Shown: positions 14,400 to 22,273, counted from the first letter of the stretch. The stretch is DNA of 42,751 nucleotides from Prochlorococcus sp. AG-347-L02 (GCA_003281255.1 QCCL01000014.1:1-42751); one strand, 5' to 3'. The notes: generated by a model not told the origin, from the letters alone. Made by a program: numbers and translations.

Positions 14400-14546
14400 A
14401 TGCGTTTCAAAGTAAGTCTCAAAAAAAATGGAAAGGAATTTGATGAAGTTGTTATAGCTAATAATAAAAAAGAGGCTATGGAAGTAGCTTTAAAAAACAA
14501 TCCAGAAGCTCAAGCATTAAACTCTGATTGGACCTTTAAAATTTAA
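14400..14546 (+). CDS. Hypothetical 48-aa protein
   Basis: ATG at 14400 to TAA at 14546. The pattern RFKVSLKKNGKEFDEVVIAN, then KKEAMEVALKNNPEAQALN, then SDWTFKI suggests a small beta-alpha-beta fold of the kind in which a strand pair is followed by an AxxxAxxxNP helix. It is convergent with znuB, with no bases between the two stops. No family named. Confidence 0.55.
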   Translation: MRFKVSLKKNGKEFDEVVIANNKKEAMEVALKNNPEAQALNSDWTFKI

Positions 14547-15332
14547 TTATTTGCGAAGTTTAGGAATCAAAAGAGATGCAACACAAATAACACTAATTGC
14601 AGGCCCAGGCGATAAATTAAAGACTATAGAGAGAATAAATCCCAGAAGTGAGATACATAATCCAAAAAATGAAGACCTCATCATTGCAATTCTTAAACTA
14701 AAAGCCTTATTAAGCCCTAACAGAGTTGGTGTAGAAAGAAGAGCAATGACAAGAATTACTCCCACTGCTGACATTGAACTAACAATTACTAATGCCGTTG
14801 TAAAACTCAAAGCAAGATTTAATAAAGAAACATTTATACCACTTGCGGATGCACCTTCTGGATCCAATCCCACATAAACAACCTTTTCATATCCAAAAGT
14901 CATTAAAAGTATAAATACAAAAAAAGCAATTATTGTCCTAAGTAAATCTCCAAAATTTGCTGTCAATAAATCTCCAAATAATACTGCCTCCAAATCAATC
15001 CTTATTCCGAGTAGAGGGATAATAAGTACTCCAAAACCAAGCATTCCAGCGAGAATAGTATTCATAACTGCTTCATAATTTTCACTTTTTCTATTAGTTA
15101 AACTTTCCGCAATTACTGAGCCCAGAAGACCACTTATAACACCACCAATTGAGGGGTGAATTCCAAGCGCTAATGCAAGAGCAAGTCCAGGCAACACACA
15201 ATGAGAGATTAAATTTACTTGTAATAATCTCTTATGAGTGATTAATACAGTTCCCATAGCTGGGCATAAGATTCCAGAGAATATAGTTATTATTAATGGA
15301 ACCAGCCACCAGTTGTTATTAATAAAAGACAT
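14547..15332 (-). CDS. znuB: Zinc ABC transporter permease
   Basis: 261 residues with about eight membrane spans, the size of an ABC-3 (ZnuB/MntB/TroC) permease. Family marks include MGTVLITHKRLLQVNLISHCVLPG near the N-terminus (residues 26-49) and ISHxVLPGLALA, where the loop touches the ATPase. ZnuC, the periplasmic ZnuA and the regulator Zur are all adjacent, which makes zinc the likely metal. The gene is divergent from zur with only 17 bases between the start codons. There is little room for a promoter, so it may be read from upstream of znuC through the antisense strand of zur. Confidence 0.9.
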   Translation of the reverse strand: MSFINNNWWLVPLIITIFSGILCPAMGTVLITHKRLLQVNLISHCVLPGLALALALGIHPSIGGVISGLLGSVIAESLTNRKSENYEAVMNTILAGMLGFGVLIIPLLGIRIDLEAVLFGDLLTANFGDLLRTIIAFFVFILLMTFGYEKVVYVGLDPEGASASGINVSLLNLALSFTTALVIVSSMSAVGVILVIALLSTPTLLGLNKAFSLRIAMMRSSFFGLCISLLGFILSIVFNLSPGPAISVICVASLLIPKLRK

Positions 15333-15349
15333 TATTCGAAAGATTCGGT

Positions 15350-15784
15350 ATGATCAAAAATACGAGACAAAAAAAGATTTTGGAAACAATGGTAACTAAG
15401 TCTGACATTACCAAAAGACAAGAACAACTTCTTGAAGAACTTAATAAATGCGAGGATGAATTGAGCGGTCAAGAATTGCATAGGCAGTTGATCACAAAAG
15501 GCAAATCTATGGGGTTGACCACTGTTTATAGAAATCTGCAAGTCTTGATAAAGCATGGATTAATTCGTTCTAGACATCTCCCAACAGGAGAGGTTCTTTA
15601 CACTCCCGTAGACAGAGATATTCATCATTTGACCTGCGTTCAATGCGGAGAGACGTCGAAAATGGAAGGTTGTCCTGTTAAAGATATTCATGCCCCTAAA
15701 AAAAATCCAAGAAAGTTTCAACTTTTGTTTCATACACTCGAATATTTCGGCCTTTGCCAAAACTGTTATCAAGCTCAAAATTAA
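15350..15784 (+). CDS. zur: Fur-family zinc regulator Zur
   Basis: 144 residues. A winged-helix DNA-binding domain (about residues 18-85, with SMGLTTVYRNLQVLIKHGLI as recognition helix and wing) is followed by the metal-binding dimerisation domain. CVQCG (Cys96, Cys99) and CQNCY (Cys136, Cys139) form the structural zinc site, and HH at 92-93 fits the regulatory site. An internal ATG at residue 14 is an alternative start. Zur represses zinc-uptake genes when zinc is ample. Its placement amid znu genes favours Zur over Fur. It lies antisense between znuC and znuB. Confidence 0.9.
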   Translation: MIKNTRQKKILETMVTKSDITKRQEQLLEELNKCEDELSGQELHRQLITKGKSMGLTTVYRNLQVLIKHGLIRSRHLPTGEVLYTPVDRDIHHLTCVQCGETSKMEGCPVKDIHAPKKNPRKFQLLFHTLEYFGLCQNCYQAQN

Positions 15785-15797
15785 GGAGGAACATTTT

Positions 15798-16568
15798 TTA
15801 ATCACAGAAATTATTTTCCTTTATAGAGCTTATGTTTATCGCATCTAATTTATCTTTTATTTGATCAGGACTACCAACTGCTAAAACACTTTTATCAAGA
15901 ACGATTACTTGATCGTAGTTATTTAGAGACTCGCCCCAATCATGACTACTTACTAGCAAAGAAAATCCCGCATCTGCGAGTTGACGAACAATTTTCAGGA
16001 AGTCCTCTTTTGCGGGGGGATCCAATGCCGCACAAGGTTCATCCAGAAGAAATATTTTTGCAGGGGACATAAGAGTTTTTGCTAATAGAGCTCTTTGTTG
16101 CTGTCCTCCTGAAAGAGAATCGAGTCTTCTATTAGCCAAATTAGCAATTCCTACTCTTTGCATTGTCGCTTCTAATTCACAACATTTATTAATCCAAGAA
16201 TTAGGATATTCTAGAAGAGCCTTTATTTGAAAGGGGTTATTACTTTTTGATTTTGAATACTTTATTTGACCAAGAGATACCAATTTTTCAACTGTAATGG
16301 GAAACTTCCAATTCATAGAACTTCTTTGAGGCATTAGTGCCACTAAAGCTCTAGATCTATACAAATTTTCACCGTCAATTTTTATTTCCCCTTTATCTGG
16401 AGTATTTTGTCCTTGCAATAACCTCAAAAGAGTGGATTTACCGGCACCATTTGGACCTACTAGCGCTGTTAGAGTTCCAGGTTTAATCTCAACAGATACC
16501 TTATTTAAAGCTGGCTTACTTTTTTTTGTGTATGCAAATGTTAAATTTTCAGCGACTAAAGTAGCCAT
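15798..16568 (-). CDS. znuC: Zinc ABC transporter ATP-binding protein
   Basis: 256 residues. It has all the parts of an ABC ATPase: Walker A GPNGAGKST (residues 38-46), a Q-loop in LVALMPQRSSMNW, signature LSGGQQQRALLAK, Walker B IFLLDEPCAALDP, and the H-loop SSHDW. It drives zinc import with ZnuB and ZnuA. Divergent from znuA, with the shared control region between them carrying a palindromic operator. It is tail-to-tail with zur (13 bases between stops). The metal is inferred from context. Confidence 0.92.
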   Translation of the reverse strand: MATLVAENLTFAYTKKSKPALNKVSVEIKPGTLTALVGPNGAGKSTLLRLLQGQNTPDKGEIKIDGENLYRSRALVALMPQRSSMNWKFPITVEKLVSLGQIKYSKSKSNNPFQIKALLEYPNSWINKCCELEATMQRVGIANLANRRLDSLSGGQQQRALLAKTLMSPAKIFLLDEPCAALDPPAKEDFLKIVRQLADAGFSLLVSSHDWGESLNNYDQVIVLDKSVLAVGSPDQIKDKLDAINISSIKENNFCD

Positions 16569-16654
16569 TAATTAATCTTCATGAAAAAGTCACTTTACAA
16601 GCTTACCAATAATATAAGGTGCGTATTATTTTCATAACATTTAATACCTTATTC

Positions 16655-16686
16655 TTGCCAGAAGTAATGAAAATGATTATCATTTT
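16655..16686 (+). promoter_or_regulatory. znuA promoter with overlapping Zur-type operator
   Basis: A perfect 17-base palindrome AAAATGATTATCATTTT (centre at 16678) lies at 16670-16686, 20 bases before the znuA ATG. It contains TGATTATCA, the core of Fur/Zur boxes. A TTGCCA box (16655-16660) and TATCAT (16678-16683) are spaced 17 bases apart and would form a sigma-70 promoter. The palindrome would then cover the -10 box, which suits repression by zinc-loaded Zur. A further inverted repeat ATAAGGT/ACCTTAT (16614-16620 and 16646-16652) lies nearer znuC. Confidence 0.75.
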
Positions 16687-16706
16687 TAAGTATTTAATAA
16701 TTTTTT

Positions 16707-18248
16707 ATGTCAATTTTTAAAAGACTTTTATCAAATAAAACATGTTCAAGTAAGTCAATTATTAAAAATTCCGTAATAGCTGGAACAATTATATTTTCTG
16801 GTTTTGGGCAGGATGTAATGGCTAAAGGGAAGTCATACGTAGCAGTAGAACCACTAGTTTGTGATTTAGTTAAATCAATTGCATTACCATCTGACGAAGT
16901 TACATGCTTAGTAGATAGAAAACAGGATGTTCATGATTTAAAGATCAATCCAAGACAAGCTCAATTACTAAATAGCGCAGACAAAGTATTCACTCTTGGC
17001 AAAGAAATGACTCCAAGTATGAGAAATTGGGAAAGTAAAAAGAATACTGTTGTTGTAGGTGTTAGTGCAATAGACGTAGATGATCATTCTGATCATGAAG
17101 GTGACGATGACCACTCAGACCATGGTGGACATGATGATCATGCGGAACATTCAGCTAAGGTAGATGGTCATTCTGATCATGGAGGTCATGATGATCATTC
17201 AGACCATGGTGGACATGATGATCATGCTGAGGGTGCTTTCGAATGGGCAGGTAAATTCCAACTTTCTAAGGGTTCATACAAATGGTCATTTGAAAAAGTC
17301 GATGGCGAATATGCAGATCCTGCAATGAAGATGGTGATTCTCAAATCTAATGACATAGAAGGCTCTGAAGATTTAGCCAAAGAATTATTAGGATCTAAAG
17401 ACTCAATAAGCAGAAAAAATGATGGTACTCTGATAGCAAGTAATAAAGCTTTTGTTCTTAACTTTGATCAAAGAAAAGAAAGTACTGTTTTTAACGTGGA
17501 TATCAAAGAAGATGGTGAATATATATTTTTTACTGAACACATGCCTTTTGAGTTTGAAGCAACTCAACACTTTTTTAAAGACGTTTCAAGTAGTGATGTA
17601 GAACCAATAGCACAAGTTCCAGACGAAGGAGAGGGGCATCATCATCATGACCATGGAGGTTTAGATCCACATGTATGGCATGATCCACATAACATCATAA
17701 AAATGGGAGATCTTATAAGCAAAAGTTTAAAGAAAGATATTTCAGTTTTTAATAGAGGTGACAGAAAACTAATTAATGAAAGATTCGAAAAAGCTGATTC
17801 TCTCTTAGAAGGCTTAGATAGTTGGATCGTCGAACAAGTAAGCTCTATTCCTGAGGAAAACAGAGTAATTGTCTCTAAACACAAAGCAATGGGATACTAT
17901 GGGGATGCATTTGGTTTTGAAACCATTAGTTTACTTGACTTTCTTGGAGACTCCTCAAGCTTAAGGCCAGACAACATAAGTTCTACTTTAAAAATGTTAG
18001 ATGAAGAGAAAGTTCAGTCAATATTTCCTGAACAAATTCCAGCATCTAAGTTATTAAGGAACTTAAGTAGACAAAGTTCAGTTCCTTTAGCTTCTAATCA
18101 AATATTCGTTGATGGATTAATGATGGATGGCAATACGGTTTCAGTAGCCGTACACAACACTTGTACAATTGTTGATTCATTAGGTGGAAGCTGTGATAAA
18201 GAATCTGGCTCCAATCTTGAGTCTGAATGGTACAAACTTTCAGATTAA
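16707..18248 (+). CDS. znuA: Zinc-binding periplasmic protein ZnuA with extra domain
   Basis: 513 residues, far longer than the usual ~300. A signal or anchor region (residues 1-39) is followed by the ZnuA N-lobe, with DVHDLKINPRQ (His76 a likely zinc ligand). A long His/Asp-rich stretch (about 127-175) has imperfect repeats of HSDHGGHDDH, typical zinc-scavenging loops. Residues about 178-285 form an extra domain (FEWAGKFQL... FFTEHMPFEF) not found in classic ZnuA. A second His run (311-316) follows, then the C-lobe with GLDPHVWHDPHN, SKHKAMGYYGDAFGF and the QIPASKLLRNLSRQ segment. It binds zinc outside the membrane and hands it to ZnuB. The extra domain resembles one in the CobW protein encoded next. 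Confidence 0.92.
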   Translation: MSIFKRLLSNKTCSSKSIIKNSVIAGTIIFSGFGQDVMAKGKSYVAVEPLVCDLVKSIALPSDEVTCLVDRKQDVHDLKINPRQAQLLNSADKVFTLGKEMTPSMRNWESKKNTVVVGVSAIDVDDHSDHEGDDDHSDHGGHDDHAEHSAKVDGHSDHGGHDDHSDHGGHDDHAEGAFEWAGKFQLSKGSYKWSFEKVDGEYADPAMKMVILKSNDIEGSEDLAKELLGSKDSISRKNDGTLIASNKAFVLNFDQRKESTVFNVDIKEDGEYIFFTEHMPFEFEATQHFFKDVSSSDVEPIAQVPDEGEGHHHHDHGGLDPHVWHDPHNIIKMGDLISKSLKKDISVFNRGDRKLINERFEKADSLLEGLDSWIVEQVSSIPEENRVIVSKHKAMGYYGDAFGFETISLLDFLGDSSSLRPDNISSTLKMLDEEKVQSIFPEQIPASKLLRNLSRQSSVPLASNQIFVDGLMMDGNTVSVAVHNTCTIVDSLGGSCDKESGSNLESEWYKLSD

Positions 18249-18325
18249 ATTTTTCTAATAAAAACGGTTTTCATTTCTTATTATTACTATTATTAAACTA
18301 TTGTTTATTTGGTAAAAATCATTAA

Positions 18326-19681
18326 ATGAGCATCAAAGACAAAGTTCCAGTTACTATTCTCACAGGATTTTTAGGTTCAGGGAAAACTACTTTACTCAAT
18401 AGAATATTAAGTGAAGAGCACGGGAAAAGAATCGCCGTAATTGAGAATGAATACGGAGAAGTAGGGATAGATCAAGGGCTTGTAATTAATGCTGATGAAG
18501 AAGTGTTTGAGATGTCAAACGGGTGCATTTGTTGTACTGTTCGCGGTGATTTAATAAGAGTCCTTGGCAACCTTATGAAAAGAAGAGATAAGTTTGACTA
18601 TGTTTTAGTAGAAACGACCGGATTAGCAGATCCTGGGCCAGTCGCTCAGACATTTTTCATGGATGAAGAAATTAGTTCTGAATTTACTCTTGATGGAATT
18701 GTAACTTTAGTTGATGCTGCTCATATTGATCAGCAGCTAGGAAGAAGTGATGAAAGTTCAGAACAAGTTGCGTTTGCAGATGTTCTTGTCCTTAATAAAA
18801 CTGATTTAGTCTCTGATGATGCACTAGATACTCTTGAATCGAGATTGAGAGATATGAACCGAATGACTCGAATCATTAGAGCCGAGAATGCCCAAGTACC
18901 CATCGAAACAGTCCTAAATCTAAGTGCATTTGATCTCGATCAAATCCTTAAACGCAGACCAACATTTCTTGAACCAGAATATCCTTTTGAATGGACAGGT
19001 GTTTACGACCTTGCTTCAGGTAAATATGAATTAATGCTAGAAGAAGGTCCCGATCCAGAAATGTCATTAGTAGCTTTCGCTAATCAAGGGGAGAGTGAAG
19101 AAGATCTTAAAGATGGTGCTGAATCCTGCGTAAGACTTTATGCAGAAAAAGCTAAAAGCTTAGAACCTGGGAATATCATTCCATTTGGAGAACATATAAA
19201 CCTTAAATTGGAGGATAAAGGAAACAAATCATTCATATTAGATATTGAAAAGGGATCAAAGATAGGTTTATATACACAGCACACTGCTGAAGAATTCAAT
19301 ATGAAAATCATTAAAAGTGAAGACAATAATTCAAAAGAGATCCCATTTGATATTGAAAGATTCTGGCAAGCCGAGCATGAGCACGATGATGAAGTAACGT
19401 CCATTGCAATTGAACGATTTGGAGATGTTGATCCAGAAAAACTTAATACTTGGTTGGGCAGACTTCTTTCTGAAAAAGGGGTGGACATATTTAGAACTAA
19501 AGGTTTCATTAGCTACTCAGGGAACCCACAGAGAATAGTTTTCCAAGGGGTACATATGTTATTTACAGCGCAACCTGATAAGGAATGGGGTAACGAGCCT
19601 CGTAGAAACCAACTTGTTTTTATAGGTAGAAATTTGGACGAGAAGGAGATGAAAGAAGGTTTTGAAAAATGCCTGATATAG
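18326..19681 (+). CDS. CobW-family GTPase, probable zinc metallochaperone
   Basis: 451 residues. N-terminal G3E GTPase: Walker A GFLGSGKTT (14-22), NGCICC with the metal-binding CxCC (Cys67, 69, 70), ETTGLADP and NKTD (157-160). An extra middle domain (about 221-327) starts FEWTGVYDLASGKYE and ends near GLYTQHTAEEF. It is followed by HEHDDEVTSIAIERFG and the usual CobW C-terminal domain (WLGRLLSEKGVDIFRTKGFI ... VFQGVHMLFT). CobW/ZNG proteins deliver metal to targets using GTP. It lies next to the znu genes, so zinc is the likely metal. It overlaps the WD40 gene by 13 bases. Confidence 0.9.
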   Translation: MSIKDKVPVTILTGFLGSGKTTLLNRILSEEHGKRIAVIENEYGEVGIDQGLVINADEEVFEMSNGCICCTVRGDLIRVLGNLMKRRDKFDYVLVETTGLADPGPVAQTFFMDEEISSEFTLDGIVTLVDAAHIDQQLGRSDESSEQVAFADVLVLNKTDLVSDDALDTLESRLRDMNRMTRIIRAENAQVPIETVLNLSAFDLDQILKRRPTFLEPEYPFEWTGVYDLASGKYELMLEEGPDPEMSLVAFANQGESEEDLKDGAESCVRLYAEKAKSLEPGNIIPFGEHINLKLEDKGNKSFILDIEKGSKIGLYTQHTAEEFNMKIIKSEDNNSKEIPFDIERFWQAEHEHDDEVTSIAIERFGDVDPEKLNTWLGRLLSEKGVDIFRTKGFISYSGNPQRIVFQGVHMLFTAQPDKEWGNEPRRNQLVFIGRNLDEKEMKEGFEKCLI

Positions 19682-20727
19682 AATCATTTAGCCCAAGAGG
19701 TATGTTCCACGAGGGATGGACTGCTGAAGTTAATGATTATGCAATAGTTTGTGGTTGGGCTATTAAAGGGAAGTTATTTATTGTTGGGGATGTAGCAGGA
19801 GGTATTTTTGCCTTTGAAGGAGATACTGGGAAAATTATTTGGAAAAAAGAAAATACACATTCTGCTGGTCTATTAGCAATGTCCATTCATCCAGAAGGAG
19901 AGATTTTTGCAACTTCCGGTCAAGATGGAAATATTCAAATATATAATTGCCACGAAGGAAAAGTAATTAAAACTCTCGATCTTGGCAAGGCTTGGGTAGA
20001 GCATCTTAAGTGGTCAAATGATGGCTTATTTCTTGCAGCAGCTTCTTCAAAAAAAGTATATGTTTTTAATGAAATTGGTGAAGAAAAATGGGAATCAGAT
20101 GATCATCCAAGCACAGTGAGTGCAATAAAATGGTCAAATAATAATGAGCTAGCTACAGCCTGCTACGGAAGAGTAACATTCTTTGACATAGTAAATAATA
20201 AAACAAATCAAAAGCTCGAGTGGCAAGGATCATTAGTCTCAATGGAATTAAGTCCTGATGGTGATATAGTCGCTTGCGGGAGTCAAGACAATTCAGTTCA
20301 TTTTTGGAGAAGATCAACCGGAATGGATGCTGAAATGACAGGATACCCAGGAAAACCTAGTCACCTTTCTTTTGACGATAGTGGAAAATTACTGGCAACT
20401 AGTGGCAGTGAAAGAATTACAGTGTGGAGCTTTATAGGTGACGGTCCCGAGGGAACTATGCCGGGAGAGCTATGGCACCATACCGAACCTATTTCTAGCC
20501 TAGCCTTTTCAAATAAAGGCATGCTTGTAGCTTCCGGATCTAGAGATGGTTCTGTTGTCGCAAGTTTTCTAAAAAAAGACGGTAATGGTGATCCAGTTGG
20601 GGCTGCATTCGCAGGCGATTTAGTGGGTGCACTTTCGTGGAGACCTGATGATTGTGCACTAGCTGCAGTTAACGCAAAAGGCGTGGTAAATGTTTGGAAA
20701 TTTAAAGTTCGTACTAATTCTTTTTGA
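19669..20727 (+). CDS. WD40-repeat protein
   Basis: 352 residues made of repeats, consistent with one seven-bladed beta propeller. Blade marks such as LAMSIHPEGEIFATSGQDGN, MELSPDGDIVACGSQDNSVH, LAFSNKGMLVASGSRDGSVV and ALSWRPDDCALAAVNAKGVV end in the W/F-K pattern of the family (VHFWRRS, ITVWSF, VNVWKF). Propellers are protein-docking platforms. The start overlaps the end of the CobW gene by 13 bases, which implies translational coupling. It may scaffold the metal-chaperone step. No signal peptide, so it is cytoplasmic. Confidence 0.88.
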   Translation: MPDIESFSPRGMFHEGWTAEVNDYAIVCGWAIKGKLFIVGDVAGGIFAFEGDTGKIIWKKENTHSAGLLAMSIHPEGEIFATSGQDGNIQIYNCHEGKVIKTLDLGKAWVEHLKWSNDGLFLAAASSKKVYVFNEIGEEKWESDDHPSTVSAIKWSNNNELATACYGRVTFFDIVNNKTNQKLEWQGSLVSMELSPDGDIVACGSQDNSVHFWRRSTGMDAEMTGYPGKPSHLSFDDSGKLLATSGSERITVWSFIGDGPEGTMPGELWHHTEPISSLAFSNKGMLVASGSRDGSVVASFLKKDGNGDPVGAAFAGDLVGALSWRPDDCALAAVNAKGVVNVWKFKVRTNSF

Positions 20728-20760
20728 AGGAATTTAAGCAGGAACATAAAATCATTCAAA

Positions 20761-20916
20761 CTACCAATAGTTAGCTTTTAAATGTCTTTCCATACAAATG
20801 ACTTCACAGTCATTATCTATTCCTTTTGGGTGAATATCGCAATATGAGAGACATTGAAAATATTCGTCTACAGGATTAGATTGATCAGTTTTCCTAACTT
20901 CTTTCGAATGATTCAT
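20761..20916 (-). CDS. 51-aa protein with two Cys pairs
   Basis: ATG at 20916 to TAG at 20761, with a clear GAGGAA ribosome site 7 bases before the start. The product has FQCLSYCDIHPKGIDNDCEV and ends VICMERHLKANYW, giving CxxxC twice plus His. This could bind a metal, perhaps zinc given the neighbouring zinc island, or form disulfides. No signal peptide. No family recognised. Confidence 0.6.
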   Translation of the reverse strand: MNHSKEVRKTDQSNPVDEYFQCLSYCDIHPKGIDNDCEVICMERHLKANYW

Positions 20917-21202
20917 AAAAGAGTTCCTCAATTATTTAAAATCAAAATAGTCGAATTAAATATCAAAAGAAATAAGCAAAACTTACTAAAAATATCCCAA
21001 AAAAATTAATGCAATTGATTACCACTCTCGAACATTTTTAATAAAAAAGCAATGCGTATAAAAACGGATTGTCTTTAGAGAAATATTTTCCTAATTTTAT
21101 ATTGTTGAGTTCTAGGAGGTCTTTCAAAATGATCGATAGCCTGCCTGAAATTTCGGAATAAAACGAACTAATTTAATTAACTGCTCCAATTATTTTTTAT
21201 TA

Positions 21203-21292
21203 ATGTCTAAGCTTCCTTCTTCTGCAACGTTTAGGTGCCCTTTAAGAAACAAGCTTAATTCTAGAGTTTTTGCCCCAGTTAAAGACAATTAG
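21203..21292 (+). CDS. Possible 29-aa peptide
   Basis: ATG at 21203 to TAG at 21292. It encodes MSKLPSSATFRCPLRNKLNS then RVFAPVKDN. The basic, Pro-containing product and its codon choice look less random than the neighbouring sequence, but there is no clear ribosome site and no family. It lies in a region that ends in a strong terminator. Confidence 0.2.
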   Translation: MSKLPSSATFRCPLRNKLNSRVFAPVKDN

Positions 21293-21390
21293 TTAATTTT
21301 GGTGAGCATTAGCTTAAAAGAAGTTAGCAACAAGGATCGATGATTTAGGTACGTTATTAACTTCAGTAAAAAATATAATTAAGAGATAAA

Positions 21391-21417
21391 AGAGGGCTTA
21401 AATTAGCCCTCTTTTTT
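21391..21417 (+). terminator. Rho-independent terminator
   Basis: Perfect 8-base stem AGAGGGCT/AGCCCTCT (21391-21398 with 21405-21412), a 6-base loop and six Ts on the plus strand. No long gene lies directly upstream on that strand, so it must end a short transcript or a read-through from the WD40 gene. Confidence 0.85.
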
Positions 21418-21471
21418 AATAAGATGACTTTCTTCTAGTTTTATAGATAATGATTAAAAGAATAAAATAAA

Positions 21472-21747
21472 ATGGTTAAATATTATTGCCCATATTGCAA
21501 TCCTAAATATCAATTTCAAAAACAATCCTCAAAAGGTAATTTGATTTGTGGCTTGTGTGGAGAGGATCTTGTAAAAAAACCATTTATTAGGTTGAACCAG
21601 ATAATCGCTTTAGTTGCAGCTTCATCATTACTTTTACCGTTGATATATAGTTTTATTTTTTTAATTAAAAATCAATTAAATCCTCCTAATAAAAATTATC
21701 AAGCAAATGGTACTTTAATGATCATTATCAAAGAAACAATTTCATAA
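21472..21747 (+). CDS. Zinc-ribbon membrane protein
   Basis: 91 residues. The N-terminus is a zinc ribbon (YYCPYCNPKY, then LICGLCGEDL), two CxxC knuckles spaced about 17 residues apart. One or two membrane spans (about 43-67) and a polar tail follow. The ribbon should lie in the cytoplasm and the protein be anchored in the membrane. The start is the ATG at 21472, 55 bases after the terminator. Partner unknown. Confidence 0.65.
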   Translation: MVKYYCPYCNPKYQFQKQSSKGNLICGLCGEDLVKKPFIRLNQIIALVAASSLLLPLIYSFIFLIKNQLNPPNKNYQANGTLMIIIKETIS

Positions 21748-21771
21748 AACAATTTTAAAAATCTCGAGTGG

Positions 21772-21978
21772 TCAACCTCTACATAGTGATTTATTTAAAC
21801 AAGAATTTTTACTCTCAATATTTATTTGATCATCAATATTTTTTAATTTGTTTTTATTACTTATTAATTTAACTTTTTGCCCACAATGTTCTTTACAACC
21901 TCCATTAAATAAATCATGTGCATATAAATTGGAACTATTCGTAATTAATAAAAGAAAAATTATTTTATAAATTTGCAT
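21772..21978 (-). CDS. Small exported Cys-containing protein
   Basis: 68 residues from ATG at 21978 (MQIYKIIFLLLITNSSNLYA as signal peptide, cleavage after YA). An ATG at 21993 would add five residues. The mature part has FNGGCKEHCGQK and a late pair of Cys (NSCLNKSLC). The design matches the 61-residue protein at 7872: signal peptide, GGC motif, two late Cys. It is convergent with the zinc-ribbon gene. Confidence 0.55.
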   Translation of the reverse strand: MQIYKIIFLLLITNSSNLYAHDLFNGGCKEHCGQKVKLISNKNKLKNIDDQINIESKNSCLNKSLCRG

Positions 21979-22036
21979 AAAATAAGACTTCATTTTTATT
22001 ATGATTTTCTCGGAATTAGTAAATAAATAATATCAG

Positions 22037-22273
22037 TTAATTCCAAGGAGTGTTTATAAGTCCCCAGATATCAAAGAAGAAAAATAAAACTGCAATAACA
22101 ACAAGATCCCATGCTCTTTCCCTAAAAGCCCAAGGAGCAATAAAAACTTCCCCAAGTCCATGGAGTGCCGCCCCAATAGGTAAATGATCAAGAACAAGCA
22201 AACTGTGAGAGAGAATAAAAAGAAAGCTTGCGAAATATCTAAAAAAAACAAATTGCCAATTACTAGAATTCAT
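22037..22273 (-). CDS. Hypothetical membrane protein, probably conserved
   Basis: 78 residues with two membrane spans: about 10-30 (FFRYFASFLFILSHSLLVL) and 54-72 (DLVVIAVLFFFFDIWGL). The loop between them holds HLPIGAALHGLGEVFIAPWA. The His and Trp residues in the loop look constrained. Another frame on the same strand (22054-22251) is a shadow. No family named. Confidence 0.55.
   Translation of the reverse strand: MNSSNWQFVFFRYFASFLFILSHSLLVLDHLPIGAALHGLGEVFIAPWAFRERAWDLVVIAVLFFFFDIWGLINTPWN

Larger units (their letters stand above)
20917..21471. other. 555-base stretch without a convincing gene
   Basis: No frame above 30 codons that looks like a protein. On the plus strand a strong AGGAGG site (21115-21120) precedes a 10-codon frame (MIDSLPEISE, from 21129). 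A 29-codon frame runs from 21203 to 21292. An inverted repeat TAAGCTT/AAGCTTA spans 21208-21214 and 21251-21257. The stretch ends in a strong terminator at 21391-21417. It looks like a transcribed region, perhaps a small RNA or short-peptide gene, rather than empty spacer. Confidence 0.45.

Noticed and set aside
14551..14877. Plus-strand frame opposite znuB
   Set aside because: Antisense shadow of a well-supported permease gene.
15783..15796. Strong AAGGAGGAA site just after zur
   Set aside because: No plus-strand start codon with a sensible frame follows before the znuC end.
15332..15805. Minus-strand frames opposite zur (15332-15556 and 15560-15805)
   Set aside because: zur has an intact fold and metal sites; the opposite frames have no family and would have to be parts of the znuC-znuB spacer.
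21718..21730. TGATCATTATCA at the end of the zinc-ribbon gene, resembling the Zur-type core
   Set aside because: It is not a palindrome of the same length, lies inside a coding region and no start follows it on either strand.
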